Assembly: GCA_947184155.2 (NCBI GenBank)
Contig: CAMXCT020002768.1
Span: 124,001-188,000 of the forward strand
Origin: Cladocopium goreaui
Lineage: Eukaryota; Sar; Dinophyceae; Suessiales; Symbiodiniaceae
DNA: 64,000 bases
Reading direction: 5' to 3'
Shown here: piece after piece, positions 43,901-55,540 of the stretch
How the letters are laid out: the number at the start of each line of letters is the position of its first letter
How positions within the stretch are numbered: the first letter of the stretch is position 1
Notes under the pieces: model-generated
The model's input: only the letters and a program-made list of their open reading frames with translations
The model's database searches: none
Told to the model about the DNA's origin: nothing
Translations under genes and position numbers: made by a program

Positions 43901-46900
43901 TTAAATTCACATCTCTGGCGGGTTCATAAACATGACTTTGCACTTAAGAGATGGGTGTCTTCCAACCATGTTCTGGCAGGTTTTGTAGATGATTTTCCGC
44001 TAAAACCTGGGGGTGTTGACATGATTTTCCACTTCAATCTGTGTAATGTGGTGAACCCAACAATAAACCATCCCCAAAAGACGCATTTTTTTATGGGTGG
44101 TAACTATCAGCAGTCATGGTACCCTCTGGTTATTAAACATAGCCATGGAAAGTGGCCCATTTATAGATGATTTTCCCTTTAAAACCTCCATTTATAAGGG
44201 ATTTTCCATGGCTATGTTAAAAAACCATATGGTAGTTGTTGAATTTTCATGGGGTTTACCAGAGATCATCTTCCAGACTTACAGATGATTGCCACATGAG
44301 CTGCCACATCTGGGTAATTTTAATAACGACCGAAGCCTGTTCTCCCGAAGCCTGGAAATCCTGGTTTAGATATAGGGGAATCATCCCCAGTTGGTGGCCC
44401 AACAATTCAGGTTAGTGAAATATTATTTCATTTACCCAGATAAAATGAAGAACTAATTATTTTTAATGGTATACTCATTAATTAATGGTATAATGGTATA
44501 CTCACCAACAATTTACCCAGATACATGAGCCAGGTCTTGGCGCTGCTGTGGATCTTCAACCTTCGTGCTGCCACCGTCATCTCCTTGTGCTTCAGTATCT
44601 GCTGGGGCACGGTGCTAGGACTCCACTGGTGACCTGGTGATTTTCTGAGCTCAGATCCATGGGTTTTTGCATCGAAAACTGGGACCTTCTTGTCGGGAAA
44701 AGTGGTATTTCTATGTATTTCTATGTATTTCTAGAAGCCATGGGATGGATTTTGGGCTTCCAGATGGTTCCAGATTTTGACACCGACACCCCCCATATGA
44801 AAATACTTCATCGCGCCAAGTTGTTCGAGGCTGCCAGACGAAGCTTGGTACATCTTTTTTCCGTGGTGCGTCTTTTTTCTGGTGCTCCTTTCTTGGCAGC
44901 GGCTACGAAGCCGCTCGCACGGCTGGCGCTTTCAGCACCATTTTTTTTTGATGGCGGAAACAATGCTAAGATGGTATTATCATTATAATCCATGATAATT
45001 ATATGATAATTATGATTAGTCTTAATAACATTTGGCTAATTATAATACTGCGAATTATATACCAACAAAAGGGCCTCCTCAATGATGAGATCCAATGCTA
45101 TCAACGCTGATTTCGGCAGGATTTCAAGTAATTATTCAGTAATATGGATGGAAGGGATAAAATGGTTTTGTTGAAAAACATCGGAAGGCTACATCAAAAG
45201 CGGCTGGAAATGGTGAAACCACAATTTGAATCAATTTGATACAATTTGTCCTTTGGTTTGTGGGTGATTTGGAGTTGGCGGCCATCATCTGCAGAATTTC
45301 GGGGTTTGCCAACTGCATTTCACTTTGAAAACCAGAAATTCCGTGCGGAGTCGACCAAGGCCTGGTCCTTCCAAAAATGGTCTTCATGGACAAACTTTGT
45401 ATCGCCCAACATGATGCGATCCTCAAGGCGCAAGGCATCGTCGGATTGGCGGCATTCCTGGACCGCTCCAAGACCTTGACGATCTTATGGTCTCCCAAAT
45501 ATTTCACGCGGCTGTGGTGTAACTGGACAACTGTGTTGATGACCCCACTTTTGTTTGAGATGTTAAGAGAGAGTCTTAGGAAACTGTCTTCTTTTGTTTT
45601 GGATTGCAGTAATTGTCCAAGAGGGCAGACACATGTTGGACTTTGGGACATTTGGTTTGAGAGATTGGTTGGCATTTTAGCTTCAACATGCCTCTATGAT
45701 GCTTCTCTGACTCATAGAACCTGTCAAACTTCTCAGAATTCCTGAGGAACTATAGAGTAGACCAGAGGTATATACAGACATTTCCCCTAGTTGCAGTGGA
45801 GGTTTTGCATCAGTTGTTTTTAGTGGTTACTAACATGAGTATTTCCTGCAGAAGGTGATGATTGTACCTGGAACCTGGTGAATTGTTGTGAGATTCTGCA
45901 GGTATCTATGAGTTAGCCACCTACCTCCGCCAGCGGGAGCACAAACCAGTGAAGTTGATGCCGGTCGCAATGTCAGTGGTGATGCTACTGATGTGTATTG
46001 GTGGTATGCTTCTCATGACACCCTACGAGCTCGGCTACTACTACTATTACTTGAAGGAAAAAAACATCAGGTGGGACTGAGTCAACAAAATTCAGGCCCT
46101 TATCATTTTAAGTTACCAATGCAATATATATATATATTATAACCAGTATACAGTATACAGTTTCTCGTATACTCGTCGTTTTCGCATTGTTTTTGGGGTA
46201 CCCCAATCCATCGTCCAGGTACGTGCGCGGCTCACAGGGTGGAATCCATTGGCCTGCCATGGTCCGAACGGTGGCCATGATTGTGGCCGTTGCGGTGGTG
46301 CTGGTCCCGGTGGTGTTCTGGGTTGGCATTCACGTTATGCGTGACCTGGCTTTTGCTTAAGGGAGTCGAGTCTTTTGGACCATCCACGAATTAACCAAGT
46401 CTATCCAAATCTTGGAATTGTGGTTTGTTGGTTGGATTGGAGAGTTGGATTTTGTGGTTTTGGGAGCCAGAAATCCACCAGAAAGAGGGAATCTAGAGTG
46501 AATAGCTCCAAGGAGATATACAGAATCTGAAAGATCAACTTCAAGACTTCAGCATCCGCAAGTCCAAGTGTTTCTGCTGCTGCCATGAGCACCAGCATCC
46601 GGAAACTGGAGAGCATCTGCCATGTGATCGGGTCCTGGTGTACAAGATGTTGAAGATTTGGTATTCCACTGAAGGAAAGGACTTCTTAGACAGCTTCGAT
46701 GATTCTCGGCTTGGAGCAATTCCATTCCCCAACTGCAGATGGATGGTAGTTGTATTGCACAGTATCAATGTTCAACCAACATGGTTCCATATGTATGTAT
46801 TGACCCCTCCCCGTATGATGATATTTGATGAGTAACCGGTTTCCAATCCAGTACTATCTCAATGATTCTATAGTGCAACTTATATATACATCATTATATC

Positions 46901-49268
46901 CATATATATAACACGCATATAAAAATTGTGCATTGTGTTGTTCTCTATATATATACCTATACACACACATATATATAATATTTAAATAGCGGATGATAGC
47001 GGATGTTGAAGAATGACAACATCCTCCAGATGTCGATCTCCGCGTCGATTTCAAGGACGTGGTGCGTGCGGAGCTGAGTGCTGTGGCGCTGCAGGGGGCC
47101 AAAAAAGCCCAGCTACCATTCCAGGCGCAGTCGAACTTTCGGCGGTGTTTCACCGGGGGCTCCAAGGTATGAAGAAACTGGGCTTTACCATAGGAAAATG
47201 GAGGTTTTAATGGGAAAACCATAGGAAAACCATAGGAAAACCATAGGAACATGGAGGTTTACCCTGTGGTAAACCTTTACATAACTATGGAAAGATCCAC
47301 CATTTTTAATGGGTAAATCAACTATTTCTATGGCAATTTTCAATAGCTATGTAACAAATTACCAGAGGGTAGAAGTTGTCCAGTTTTATGGAGATAGAAT
47401 GAAGATGACGAAGTACATACACCATGAAATTATGATAATTGATGTGGGTTTAGACTACCATGAAAAAATGGGTATATGACTGGTTGGCGATTTCAACATG
47501 TTCAAAGATGTTGTTTCTTTTATCATCCCCCCAAAAGGGAAACATCCTCATTGTTTTCATTTTTTTCTGGAAAGAACACATTTTAGTACTACTCATGTTA
47601 TGAGTTCGTCCAAAGATCTGGTAACCCAAAATCCAATCGTTTATCATTGTTCAATATTGTTCATCATCGTTTATCATCGGTTTTCAGATTGACACTGCAA
47701 ACCCATGCCCCACATTCGGGTACTCCAACCAGCGAGCAGGATGTTGTCTACTTAGCTATGGCAATCTCTGCCACAGAACTTCAGAAAGCTGTGCAGGGCT
47801 TTGTTCAGGACAGCGCCAGTTTTGTTTGTTTGTTTAAGATTTTCAACACACATATGGCTATGGATCAATACCTATTAATACCATTTTTAATGGGATGAAC
47901 ATCCATTTACCAAGGTTTTGACACACTGCCATATTTTTTTTTTCAGTGTTCTCCTCTTTTGGTCGGATTAGTTTAGGATTCAACCAAGAAAAACGAGGAT
48001 AGAATTGGGAGTTGAATCGATCGGAGGCTTCAAGCCTCCAAAAATTGACGTGCAAGTGACCAAACTGATGGTCAATGGTGCTGCCAAAGTTTTAAATCAT
48101 GCCCTGCAAAAATGACAATTGCCTTCTCTCCCCAATTCAACCATCAGGGGTCAGTGAAAAATCGGGGTTGTCATGATCTATCTTGGCCTGTCCTAGCCTA
48201 CTGTAGCGGTAGGAGTTGACTGGGGTTTCCCACCCTTTGACGGGGGTTGACATCACGGTTTGGTGACATCCGGCTATGCCAACTAGTTAGCTGCGATTAG
48301 GCTACGATTGAATTCCGGTGAAACTGTTTTGTTTTTCTTGACCTTTCAGGTTTTTGCACCATTCACCTGGTACAAAACATCTTTGTTGCCTGAAACTATG
48401 GTTAATTAACTATCGGGCCAGCTGTGGTTTAAGTCCAGCTATGGTTGAGAACTTCTGTTGGATCCACGTCAGCTGAAAATGAGTGTTTTCGACTGCTGTG
48501 AAAGCTTTGGGACTACAGTTCAAGCAGATGCATCACAGAAACCAGAAACCATGCCATGTCAGGAGGCAAACTTTCAGGGCTTTCCAGATGGTTTGGTGAT
48601 GATTCAGGCGCAACATTGATGAACACCACATTGCCACCACATCAAAATTAGTTTCTCAAAATATCGTTTTGGAAGCCATGATGAAACCCGCCATTGTTTT
48701 GAAATAGCCTCCTGATACAGGCAGCCTTTGAGTTTTTGGCGAAGTTTTTCCTCAACTACCTGACCATTTGGTTGCTCTACTTGTGGCTGATCTTCGAACT
48801 TTGCAGTTTTGGGCCTTATCTGATGAAACGCACCAACTGCAGTTGGTCCCGGCTGTTGGCGGCACTTGTGTCACTTGGCCTGCTGCGTTTTGGCAGCTGA
48901 ATCTGCCTAGTGGTTGTACTTGCAGCCTTTATACATGTTTTTCCCGAAAAAAATAGACTAAACCCACTAAATGTCATGGTTTATGATCCTTTTCTCCACG
49001 AAAAGTGCCAAATTGTGTGGGTATCCCCATTTTCAGAGCGCAACTTTGGAGCGCCAGCATCATGCTGCAGTCCATGGCCTGGCCCAGGTTGTCGCTGGTG
49101 ATGTTTCTGACGTTTGGCAGCTTTTGGTTCATCACCAACCTGATCAACGCCGTGGTGCGGGAACATTTTGCCGACAATCTGCCGATGTTTAGCAGCCTGT
49201 TCCGGCTGCTTTGGCTGCTACTCCCGCTAGGCTTGCTGCGGTGGAATCGCAGACGAGCTGGACTTTGA
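40901..49268 (+). CDS. TIR-like multi-pass membrane protein gene
   Basis: Proposed exons are 40901-41021 (ATG start, acidic, MADDPDSW), 42889-42980, 43540-43619, 44521-44628, about 44832-44937, 45360-45518, 45902-46070, 46219-46348, 46524-46713, 47030-47166 (end uncertain), perhaps 47694-47830, 48721-48890 and 49037-49268 (stop TGA). Many junction phases match: 1/2, 0/0, 2/1 into 44521, 1/2 at 45518, 2/1 at 46070 and 0/0 at 46348. Donors include GT, GC and GA. The product has [10 protein letters not shown] (TIR-like), alternating membrane segments, [16 protein letters not shown], a Cys/His cluster ([20 protein letters not shown], then DR) and a membrane-rich C-terminus. It aligns collinearly with the protein at 57961-59470. 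Enzymatic activity is unknown. Confidence 0.65.
41091..41194 (+). repeat. Family B element, copy 7
   Basis: 104 bp, intact ends, in proposed intron 1 of the TIR-like gene. Confidence 0.85.
41220..41288. repeat. Family A element, left half
   Basis: TACCATCTGGTTATTTAAC arm and part of the centre, cut off shortly before the 12-bp tandem array. Confidence 0.65.
41330..41885. repeat. 12-bp minisatellite
   Basis: About 45 units of GGCATATCTTCT and GGCATTCTATCT. Because 12 is a multiple of 3, the frames read as tetrapeptide repeats ([12 protein letters not shown] on the - strand; Leu/Tyr/Ala-rich on the +). Long ORFs here are repeat artefacts. Confidence 0.9.
41899..42120. repeat. 40-bp minisatellite
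   Basis: About 5.5 units beginning GAGGTCCGGCAGGGAACACT and continuing GGGCGTGGATGGTCGTGGTT, with a few substitutions per unit. All three - strand frames stay open because the unit is not a multiple of 3 and contains no stop. Confidence 0.9.
42121..42262. repeat. GAG/GAC purine-rich repeat
   Basis: GAGGAGGAGG-type runs. The opposite strand is poly-pyrimidine. Confidence 0.85.
42303..42350. repeat. Family A element, right half
   Basis: AATGGTGATTTTCCATTGC then AACTGTTAGTCATAACCAG and AGGGTA. It begins right after the minisatellites. Confidence 0.65.
42503..42616. repeat. Family A element, copy 13
   Basis: 114 bp, left TACCCTCTGGTAAACGTTTA, right TTTACCAGAGGGTA, centre partly deleted. Confidence 0.85.
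44120..44233. repeat. Family A element, copy 14
   Basis: 114 bp, right end decayed to AACCATATGGTA. In the intron before 44521. Confidence 0.8.
44310..44520 (+). repeat. Family E element, copy 2
   Basis: Left end CTGGGTAATTT, core TTCTCCCGAAGCCTGGAAATC and CAATTCAGGTTAGTGAA. A first TTTACCCAG ends at 44439. A second AATTTACCCAG at 44510-44520 immediately precedes the coding exon at 44521. The interval between them is an AT-rich duplication-like filler. Confidence 0.65.
47260..47371. repeat. Family A element, copy 15
   Basis: 112 bp, left TACCCTGTGGTAAACC, right ATTACCAGAGGGTA, forward centre. It lies 93 bp after the exon ending at 47166. Confidence 0.8.
47852..47934 (+). repeat. Family D element, copy 3
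   Basis: 83 bp. It lacks the AGCTATTTTGATGT inner segment. It is followed by a T-tract ending in CAG. Confidence 0.7.
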
Positions 49269-50403
49269 AGAGGCTTGGGTCAAAAATTCTGAGAAATTTA
49301 ATTCTCAAATTCATTGGTCATTCGCAGGCTGCAAGATTCTCCAATTCTTGGTGGGTAATTTTTCTTGAGAACTTGACCCAGACCCAAAGTTTTCAACCAC
49401 TTGCGTTTACATCCGTTACCTTCGCAGCGCCACGCAACGCGTTGCGTTTTCAAACTCACGTTGCGGCTGAACAAAGGCCCCAACAAAATCGCCGCAGGTG
49501 GGTGGATGAGCCGTGATTTGGGGGCTGCAAATCATCCCAAAGAACGGGGTGGGGTATAACCAATCTCAGAGACCCTAATTGGGGTGCAAATGGGGACTAT
49601 GGTTCATCCACTATTCCAGCGGGAGCTATTCAACTATTCCAGCTCTTTCTGCTTGTGACTCTTTTGTTCCTTCCAATGAAGGACTGGCCAAGGGGTCGCG
49701 TTGGAGCAAACTTTTTGGAACGAAGAGGGCCATGTGGATACGGGTCCTGCATTTGTAAACCCAAAACCCTAAAACATCCCCAATAGAGGTTTACCATTCG
49801 GTTTACCACATTACCCCAAACAGTTGGATGGTGTTAGTACCAAACATGGAAGAAAACATTTGTGCTTCCACTGAGGTTTTGACATGTTTTGACCCATCCA
49901 CAAGTGACCAGTTCCTCAGTAGACCAGTGTCAGAACCAGTAGGCTTTGTCTCAAACTGGGGGATGCCCCAAAGTTGCAAATCCACATGGATTTGTTGGTA
50001 TCTCCCGATGTTTTTCACCCAAAATAACTTGCGGCAAAGCCAGGAAGAAACAAATCCACTTTCAGAGGTCGACGTCGTCTCACCTGCTGTGCTGATAGAC
50101 CCTGGAGGTAACGGCAGTGAGGCTTCCAATCTGATCAGATTCATGTGAGATCTATTTGACAAATAAGTGACAGAATGATGGTGTTAGCAGCGAGCGAAGT
50201 CATGTTTCCACAAAAATCATGAATTGAAATATTGGTGCCGAGACATGACTAGACATGACTTTTCGTTATACCCTCTGGTTATTTGTTGCATAGCCATGGA
50301 ACAGATGGCCCATAGAAATAGATGATTTTCCCAGCTAGACACCTCCATTTTTTTTTGGGATTTTCCATGGCTATGTTAGTCATAACCAGATGGTATATTC
50401 ATC
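49269..50403. other. Intergenic region with ambiguous open frames
   Basis: 49803-50162 is open on the - strand (119 aa) and 49828-50148 on the + strand (106 aa). Neither matches a known family, and mutually open frames argue for chance. One family A copy lies at the right edge. Confidence 0.4.
50269..50395. repeat. Family A element, mixed-arm copy
   Basis: 127 bp. The left arm is of the TTATTTG/CATAGCC type and the right arm ends GTTAGTCATAACCAGATGGT, so it joins both subtypes. Confidence 0.75.
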
Positions 50404-50553
50404 TATAATCATAGTTAGTAAGGGGAAACATCCCCTGTTATGGCCCAACAATTCAGGTTGGTGAAATATTATGATAATTAATATTATGATATTATATTAA
50501 TATCAGTTGATTCCATGGATTTCATAGTTAGTGAAATATTATAATTTACCCAG
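50404..50553 (+). repeat. Family E element, copy 3
   Basis: The left end is worn. The core CAACAATTCAGGTTGGTGAA and right end AATTTACCCAG are clear. The final CAG (50551-50553) precedes a coding exon. Confidence 0.65.
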
Positions 50554-53500
50554 ATTCATGACTTTCATATCGACGAATGTTTATTCGACGACGCAACCCG
50601 AGATTGGTGCCGGTTGCTGACCGTGGCTCCACCAGTCTACTCAAACCGACCGGCAACGACGAAGGCACAAGAAAAATTGCCCGATGCTGATCCAACCTGG
50701 CAACTGAAAATCCAACATTTATAGTTTTTAAATGGATATTTTTATCCACCATTGATATTATAAAAATATGTCCTTCTCTAGAACCATGAAAAACTGTTTA
50801 AATGGATATTATCATGGATATAAATGAACATCCACCATTGATATCCATGTGTCATATATATATATGAATCATGTCCTTCTCTAGAATTGGATGACATTTT
50901 ATATGATTTTCTGGTTGGTGGCTTGTAACATTTTTTATTTTCCATAATATATGGGATAATCCTTCCCATTGACTTTCATATTTTCAAGATGGTTAAAACC
51001 ACCAACCAGTTTTCCATGACCACTTCAGGGCACATCTCACAAGCTCTATAGAAAGATCAGTGGTGTGCTCTTTGGTGTCACGAATTGCCTGCATCGTTAT
51101 TCAGAGAACAACCGTTGGTCTGTCCATCGTTTTCCTTTAAAGAGTGACAGACATTATGAAGTAAACTGGGATTATAGTGGGATATAATGGGATATAATGG
51201 GATTATATTGGTATTATAATGGAATAACCCTCTGGTAATGACTAACAGTTTGCTATTGAAAATGTCCCAGTCGAAATATATAGAAATAGTGAATTTTCCC
51301 AAACATGGTGGATCTTTCCATAGTTATGTAAACATTTACCAGAGGGTAGATGCATAAATTTACTGTAATTAATTTGATACGTCCAACGAAATAACGTTAA
51401 GTTGTTTTGTTGATTGCTCCAAACTCATCACAGACACCCAGCCTCCTATCACTTCGATGCTGGGAAAATTTGACAATAATCTGCACCATCCAATTTGTCG
51501 GGCGATCATCCACAACACACACAAGGTGAGGTCCCCCAGTTATGTCATGTTATAACCAGGTTATAACTTACGTCATGTGTTGTGTTTGTTGCTTTGTCAA
51601 CCAAGTTATGTCAACTTAGCTGGGTCATCCAGGGATCATTCTCTCGCCAAGGAGAAGAAGATTATGTCCAGAAAGCCAAGCTTTCAGTGCGCCCCGGTAC
51701 CAGTTGGGTACCAGGGGCCCCCAGGGGCACAACAAGCATCAAGAGTTGATGAAGCCCGAGATCCCACAGGTAGAGGATGAATACCATCTGGTATCATCTG
51801 GTTATGACATTCACAGGGCAATGCCATGGAAAGATCCACCATGCTATGAAAAGTTCGGTAAACCATCTATAAATCGATTAGGGCCATGGCTTGACAAATG
51901 GCGAACTGTTAGTCATGACAAGAGGGTATCAGAAATTTCCATGGAATCATGGATTTCAGTAGTTTGCCACTTAAACAATGATGATTTTCATGGAGAACTC
52001 CCTGCGATTTTTTGACAAACGACCGAGTTTTCTGGGTCGCAGGATGCTTTTGCTCAACGTTACCAAGTGGAAGCCGTGGACTATGCTGGGAGGCGCGAAT
52101 GTGAAACTTTCCCAGTGGGAGTCCCCCATTGACATCCATTGACGGTTTAACCATGTTTAACATTGTTTAACTATGGTTTATGGCACTTATATATTATTTT
52201 TTATACGTTCAAACTAATACTAATTAGCATTGTCAACACACATTTAAACACTATGGTCTATAGTTTGAATATGTCATTATGTAATATTGTAAGACATTGC
52301 AACAAAAGTTAATGGACTTTATCGCTTAGAAGCTGGACCCCACAGATATTTTATGATATTTCCAGGTGGCCTTTTTAGAGTCTGTCCAGAATGGGATGGC
52401 TTTCGAAGTAAAGTAGCCAGTTGGGGGTATACCCCAGCTTTAGACACACCCACATCATAATATTGTTGGTTAATGTGGGTAAAACAATGCTATGTTTACC
52501 ATCCCCCAGTCATCACCATTTTTATAGGTGGTATTTTTTTTGAACCATTCCCAGGAAAATGGGTGGTTTATGGCATTGTTTTACCCACATGATAGAAGTT
52601 TGATATCCCATGATATTCCCATGGGAATCCTCATATTTTTCCAGATAAAAAAAATGGTATATTTATTTATAAATGGGAATCCTCATAGTTACCCTCCGGT
52701 AAATTAACATAGACCCTGGCAGATAGGGGTTGGAAGACTGGTTTCCACTAAAAATTGCTTATTTTCAGGGTCTATGCTAATTTACCACAGGTAACCAATA
52801 GTAATATCCCATAGAAACTGGTCCCGATTTTATGGGAGGTCAGAATTCCCGTCGACTCGACCTCTGAGGATTCTGACTTCATCGAAGCCGGCGCTTCTGG
52901 TAGGCGTGGCTTGGGAAGGTCAAGAAACATAGCTTAACCATATCCTCAGTTGGGTACCCGGCCTGGTAAACGTTTACATAACTATGGAAAACCACCATTC
53001 TTTATGGGTAAATCAACTACTTTCATGGCCAATAGCTTTTTGTAAGTTTACCACATTTTGGCCGGGGGGATGTTCTTATTGGACTCATCTTGAGCGATCC
53101 AAGTTAGTGAATACCAAAACCAATCGCATGAATAGAACGTAAAGATCTGAATCACAGAAATCAATAGAGCATGCTCAACATCAACAGGGGATGAGTTCCT
53201 GTTGTCAATGGATTATTTTAAGGGAAAATCATGAAAATCTAACCACAAATCATGGGTGTTTACCCCGATGTACAGGTTTCAACCCTGAATTTTCGGATCC
53301 AAGTGTGGGACAATTCCATCCCCCGTTATTCAACACCCCCTGCTGTTAGTGGTCCCCAAAAAATGTGAACATCCCCTACTAAACCATGGTTTTTGGGTGA
53401 GTGTTTAAGATTAGGGGATGGGATTATATCCAAATATTGATCCATATCTAGCAGCCAGTTCTTCTTGTTGATCTTGTTGGCAGGCAACGGCACGGATTGG

Positions 53501-55540
53501 CAAACCGCCCACACAGTGGCGGAACAACGTGGGGGCACCCGGCGACGATTCCCACATGGGGAAGGCAACCACATGGTGTGAACTTTGGATGACTATATAA
53601 CATTAACTAACATTATATGCGTTTGTCTGAAAATGTCGTGTACCCCTAAACCCAATGGTTTTGCTGATCATTATCCCTATTAAATGGCTATTTGTTTGGG
53701 AATATACCCTATTTTCAGACAAACCCATATAACCATACTAACCAACAATAATGGTGATTTAACTGGGATGAATTGGGAGAGAATTGGGAATTTTCTGGGA
53801 TATCATATGTATCTTTGGTCAGTGCTAAGGTTTGATGACATGGAGCCAAGACCAGATTTGACCAACAAAAATGGGGACTTTGCCGGCCGGACTCCCTGGG
53901 AATTGCCTCAAAACTGGCGAGTCACATCAGTTCCAAAGATGCGAGTGACTGGTGGCAAAAAAGCAGCAAACTCACAGCGATCTCAAACGACTTCATCTCA
54001 AATGATGAGTGACATAGGGTTTGAAATTTACTGCATATTGTTACCAGATCTTGTGCTGGGGGATTTTTGATAGAGTGCCACTTCGAAGGAGTGTGAAACA
54101 CCACTTGGAACAAAACGTACAATGATGGTGTATGATGATTCCTTGAAAAACGATCATGTTGAATCCCAAATAAATATTAACTTGTAACTTGTATTTCATG
54201 ATTTGTCTTACTCTTCCCGCAAAAAACAATCCCATGTCCCATGTCCCGTCGAGGTATCGCAACCTCCTTGCTGTACCGCCGCCGCATCGAGGATCATGTT
54301 GGAACCTGTTTTTGTCGAATTCTCTCAGCTGGTTGGTGACTGGAAACCATGGAATGGATTATGATGGTAAATGATGGTTAATGATGGTTAATAATCACTG
54401 GTTGGTGGTGGTTTGGAACCATGGAATTTTTTAGGACTTTCCCATCATATTGGGAATGGAATGTCATCCCAACTGACTACCTCTGGTAAACTAACATAGC
54501 TATTGAACATGGCCATTTTTAATGGGAAAACTCACTATAAATGGCCATTTTCAATAGCTATGTTAAATTACCAGAGTGTAATACCTCCATCATTTTTCAG
54601 AGGGCTAGGGCCGGGCTCAACCACTCACCAGTCATGGCAGGTCCTTGGAACGGCCGATTTTGTTTCGCGCTTCGTAGGACGACTTCGTGAAGATCGTGAA
54701 ATGGTGGAGGTCCCTGGACCCAGAGCACCACTTTGCAGCCCCAAAGCAGGCGCCCGTTGAAATGGCCGGCACTTTTTTTTTGGGATCATTTCTTCATGGG
54801 TCCATTGGGTCCATGAAGTCTGAAAAATCCTGGAAGTGCAACAAATTTTTTTTGGTTTTACTTTTGACAGATGGGGGCTGGAGGATTGGAAGTGCTCACT
54901 CAACCATGGTCCATTTTTATAGGGATCTGGTCTCAAGCGACTTGGCGACTTGTTGTGGCGCTGTTGCACTGCTTTTTTATAGGGATCTGGTCTCAGGCGA
55001 CTTGGCGACTTGTTGTGGCGCTGTTGCACTGCCCAGCTTGGATGATTTCCAAGTGACAGGCATTTTTGTTGGGATACCAGGATTATACCACTCATCCCCA
55101 GAGTGACCTCAAAGAACTTCGCCAAGGTTGGAGAAAACACTTTGATGGCCCATCAAAGGTGTGAAATTCTTGGTTTCTGACAGAAAATCTGACCCTTTCA
55201 TCGCACCAGAAAACACCTTCGATTCAACTTTTGGCAGGGCACCTTGCTGACTGCCATGGTGCGGGGAGGTGCAGTCGGGAGTTTGATGGAGGAAAATGTG
55301 ATCGAATCTCCAGCGTATGAATCTCCACATTTCTCCCAAGATTCCAATATTCATCCTGAAAACATGAACTTTCAAGTGCTAAAAAAGAACAAAGAAGAAC
55401 AAAGTTCACAGATCATGGCAAGTTTGGATCCAGCCATATCCAGACTTACGAGTTTTCTCAGCCAATTTTGGGGCCCGGCGGAGCACCCAGGAGATGTGTC
55501 CATGATGCCTTGGGATACGGACCTGGAGTTGGCACTGTGA
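50554..55540 (+). CDS. Multi-exon gene, unknown protein
   Basis: Proposed exons are 50554-50685 (IHDFHIDECLFDDATRDWCR, then LLTVAPPVYSNRP), 51442-51525 (PPITSMLGKFDNNLHHPICR), about 51688-51769 (RYQLGTRGPQGHNKHQELMK), 52043-52104 (DAFAQRYQVEAVDYAGRREC), 53484-53575 (TDWQTAHTVAEQRGGTRRR), 54678-54749 (DDFVKIVKWWRSLDPEHHFA), 55238-55297 (GTLLTAMVRGGAVGSLMEEN) and 55462-55540 with stop. Several junctions are phase 0/0 (50685/51442, 51769/52043, 54749/55238), which supports one gene. The donor at 51525 is GTGAGG, or GA two bases later, and 54749 is followed by GC. The first exon starts exactly at the family E end. No domain recognised. Exons between 52104 and 54678 may be missing. Confidence 0.5.
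50911..51009 (+). repeat. Family B element, copy 8
   Basis: 99 bp, diverged core (CATAATATATGGGATAATCC), right end ACCACCAACCAG. Confidence 0.8.
51225..51348. repeat. Family A element, copy 16
   Basis: 124 bp, left TAACCCTCTGGTAATGACTA, right ATTTACCAGAGGGTA. Confidence 0.8.
51782..51928. repeat. Family A element, A2 subtype
   Basis: 147 bp with a duplicated left start (CATCTGGTATCATCTGG). It starts 13 bp after the donor at 51769. Confidence 0.75.
52466..52594. repeat. Family H element, full copy
   Basis: Ends AATGTGGGTAAAACAATGC and GGCATTGTTTTACCCACAT are inverted repeats. The centre carries ATTTTTATAGGTGGTA and CCATTCCCAGGAAAATGG. Confidence 0.75.
52690..52793. repeat. Family A-like element with different arms
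   Basis: The ends resemble family A (TACCCTCCGGTAA, TTACCACAGGTA), but the arms read CATAGACCCTG and CAGGGTCTATG with an unrelated centre. Confidence 0.65.
52954..53072. repeat. Family A element, GGCC-ended variant
   Basis: Left GTACCCGGCCTGGTAAACG, right TTACCACATTTTGGCCGGGG. The inner arms are family A (CATAACTATGG). A related start occurs at 7670 (TACCCGGCCTGGTAATTTG). Confidence 0.6.
54398..54631 (+). repeat. Family B element, copy 9, split by family A
   Basis: The left part 54398-54477 (CTGGTTGGTGGTGGTTTGG to CCCAACTGAC) and right part 54581-54631 (ATACCTCCATCATTTTTCAG to CACTCACCAG) together make a standard family B copy. A full family A element sits between them. Confidence 0.85.
54478..54580. 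repeat. Family A element nested in family B
   Basis: 103 bp, left TACCTCTGGTAAACTAAC, right ATTACCAGAGTGTA. Confidence 0.85.
54914..55033. repeat. 60-bp tandem duplication
   Basis: Two adjacent 60-bp units opening TTTTTATAGGGATCTGGTC differ at two or three bases. The unit is a multiple of 3, so any frame through it repeats a 20-residue block. Confidence 0.9.

Noticed and set aside
45136..45675. 179-codon - strand ORF
   Set aside because: It is the shadow of the coding exon 45360-45518, whose + frame matches the paralogue.
49803..50162. Open frames on both strands (119 and 106 codons)
   Set aside because: Mutually open antisense frames, no recognised domain and no splice-phase support; kept only as an ambiguous region.
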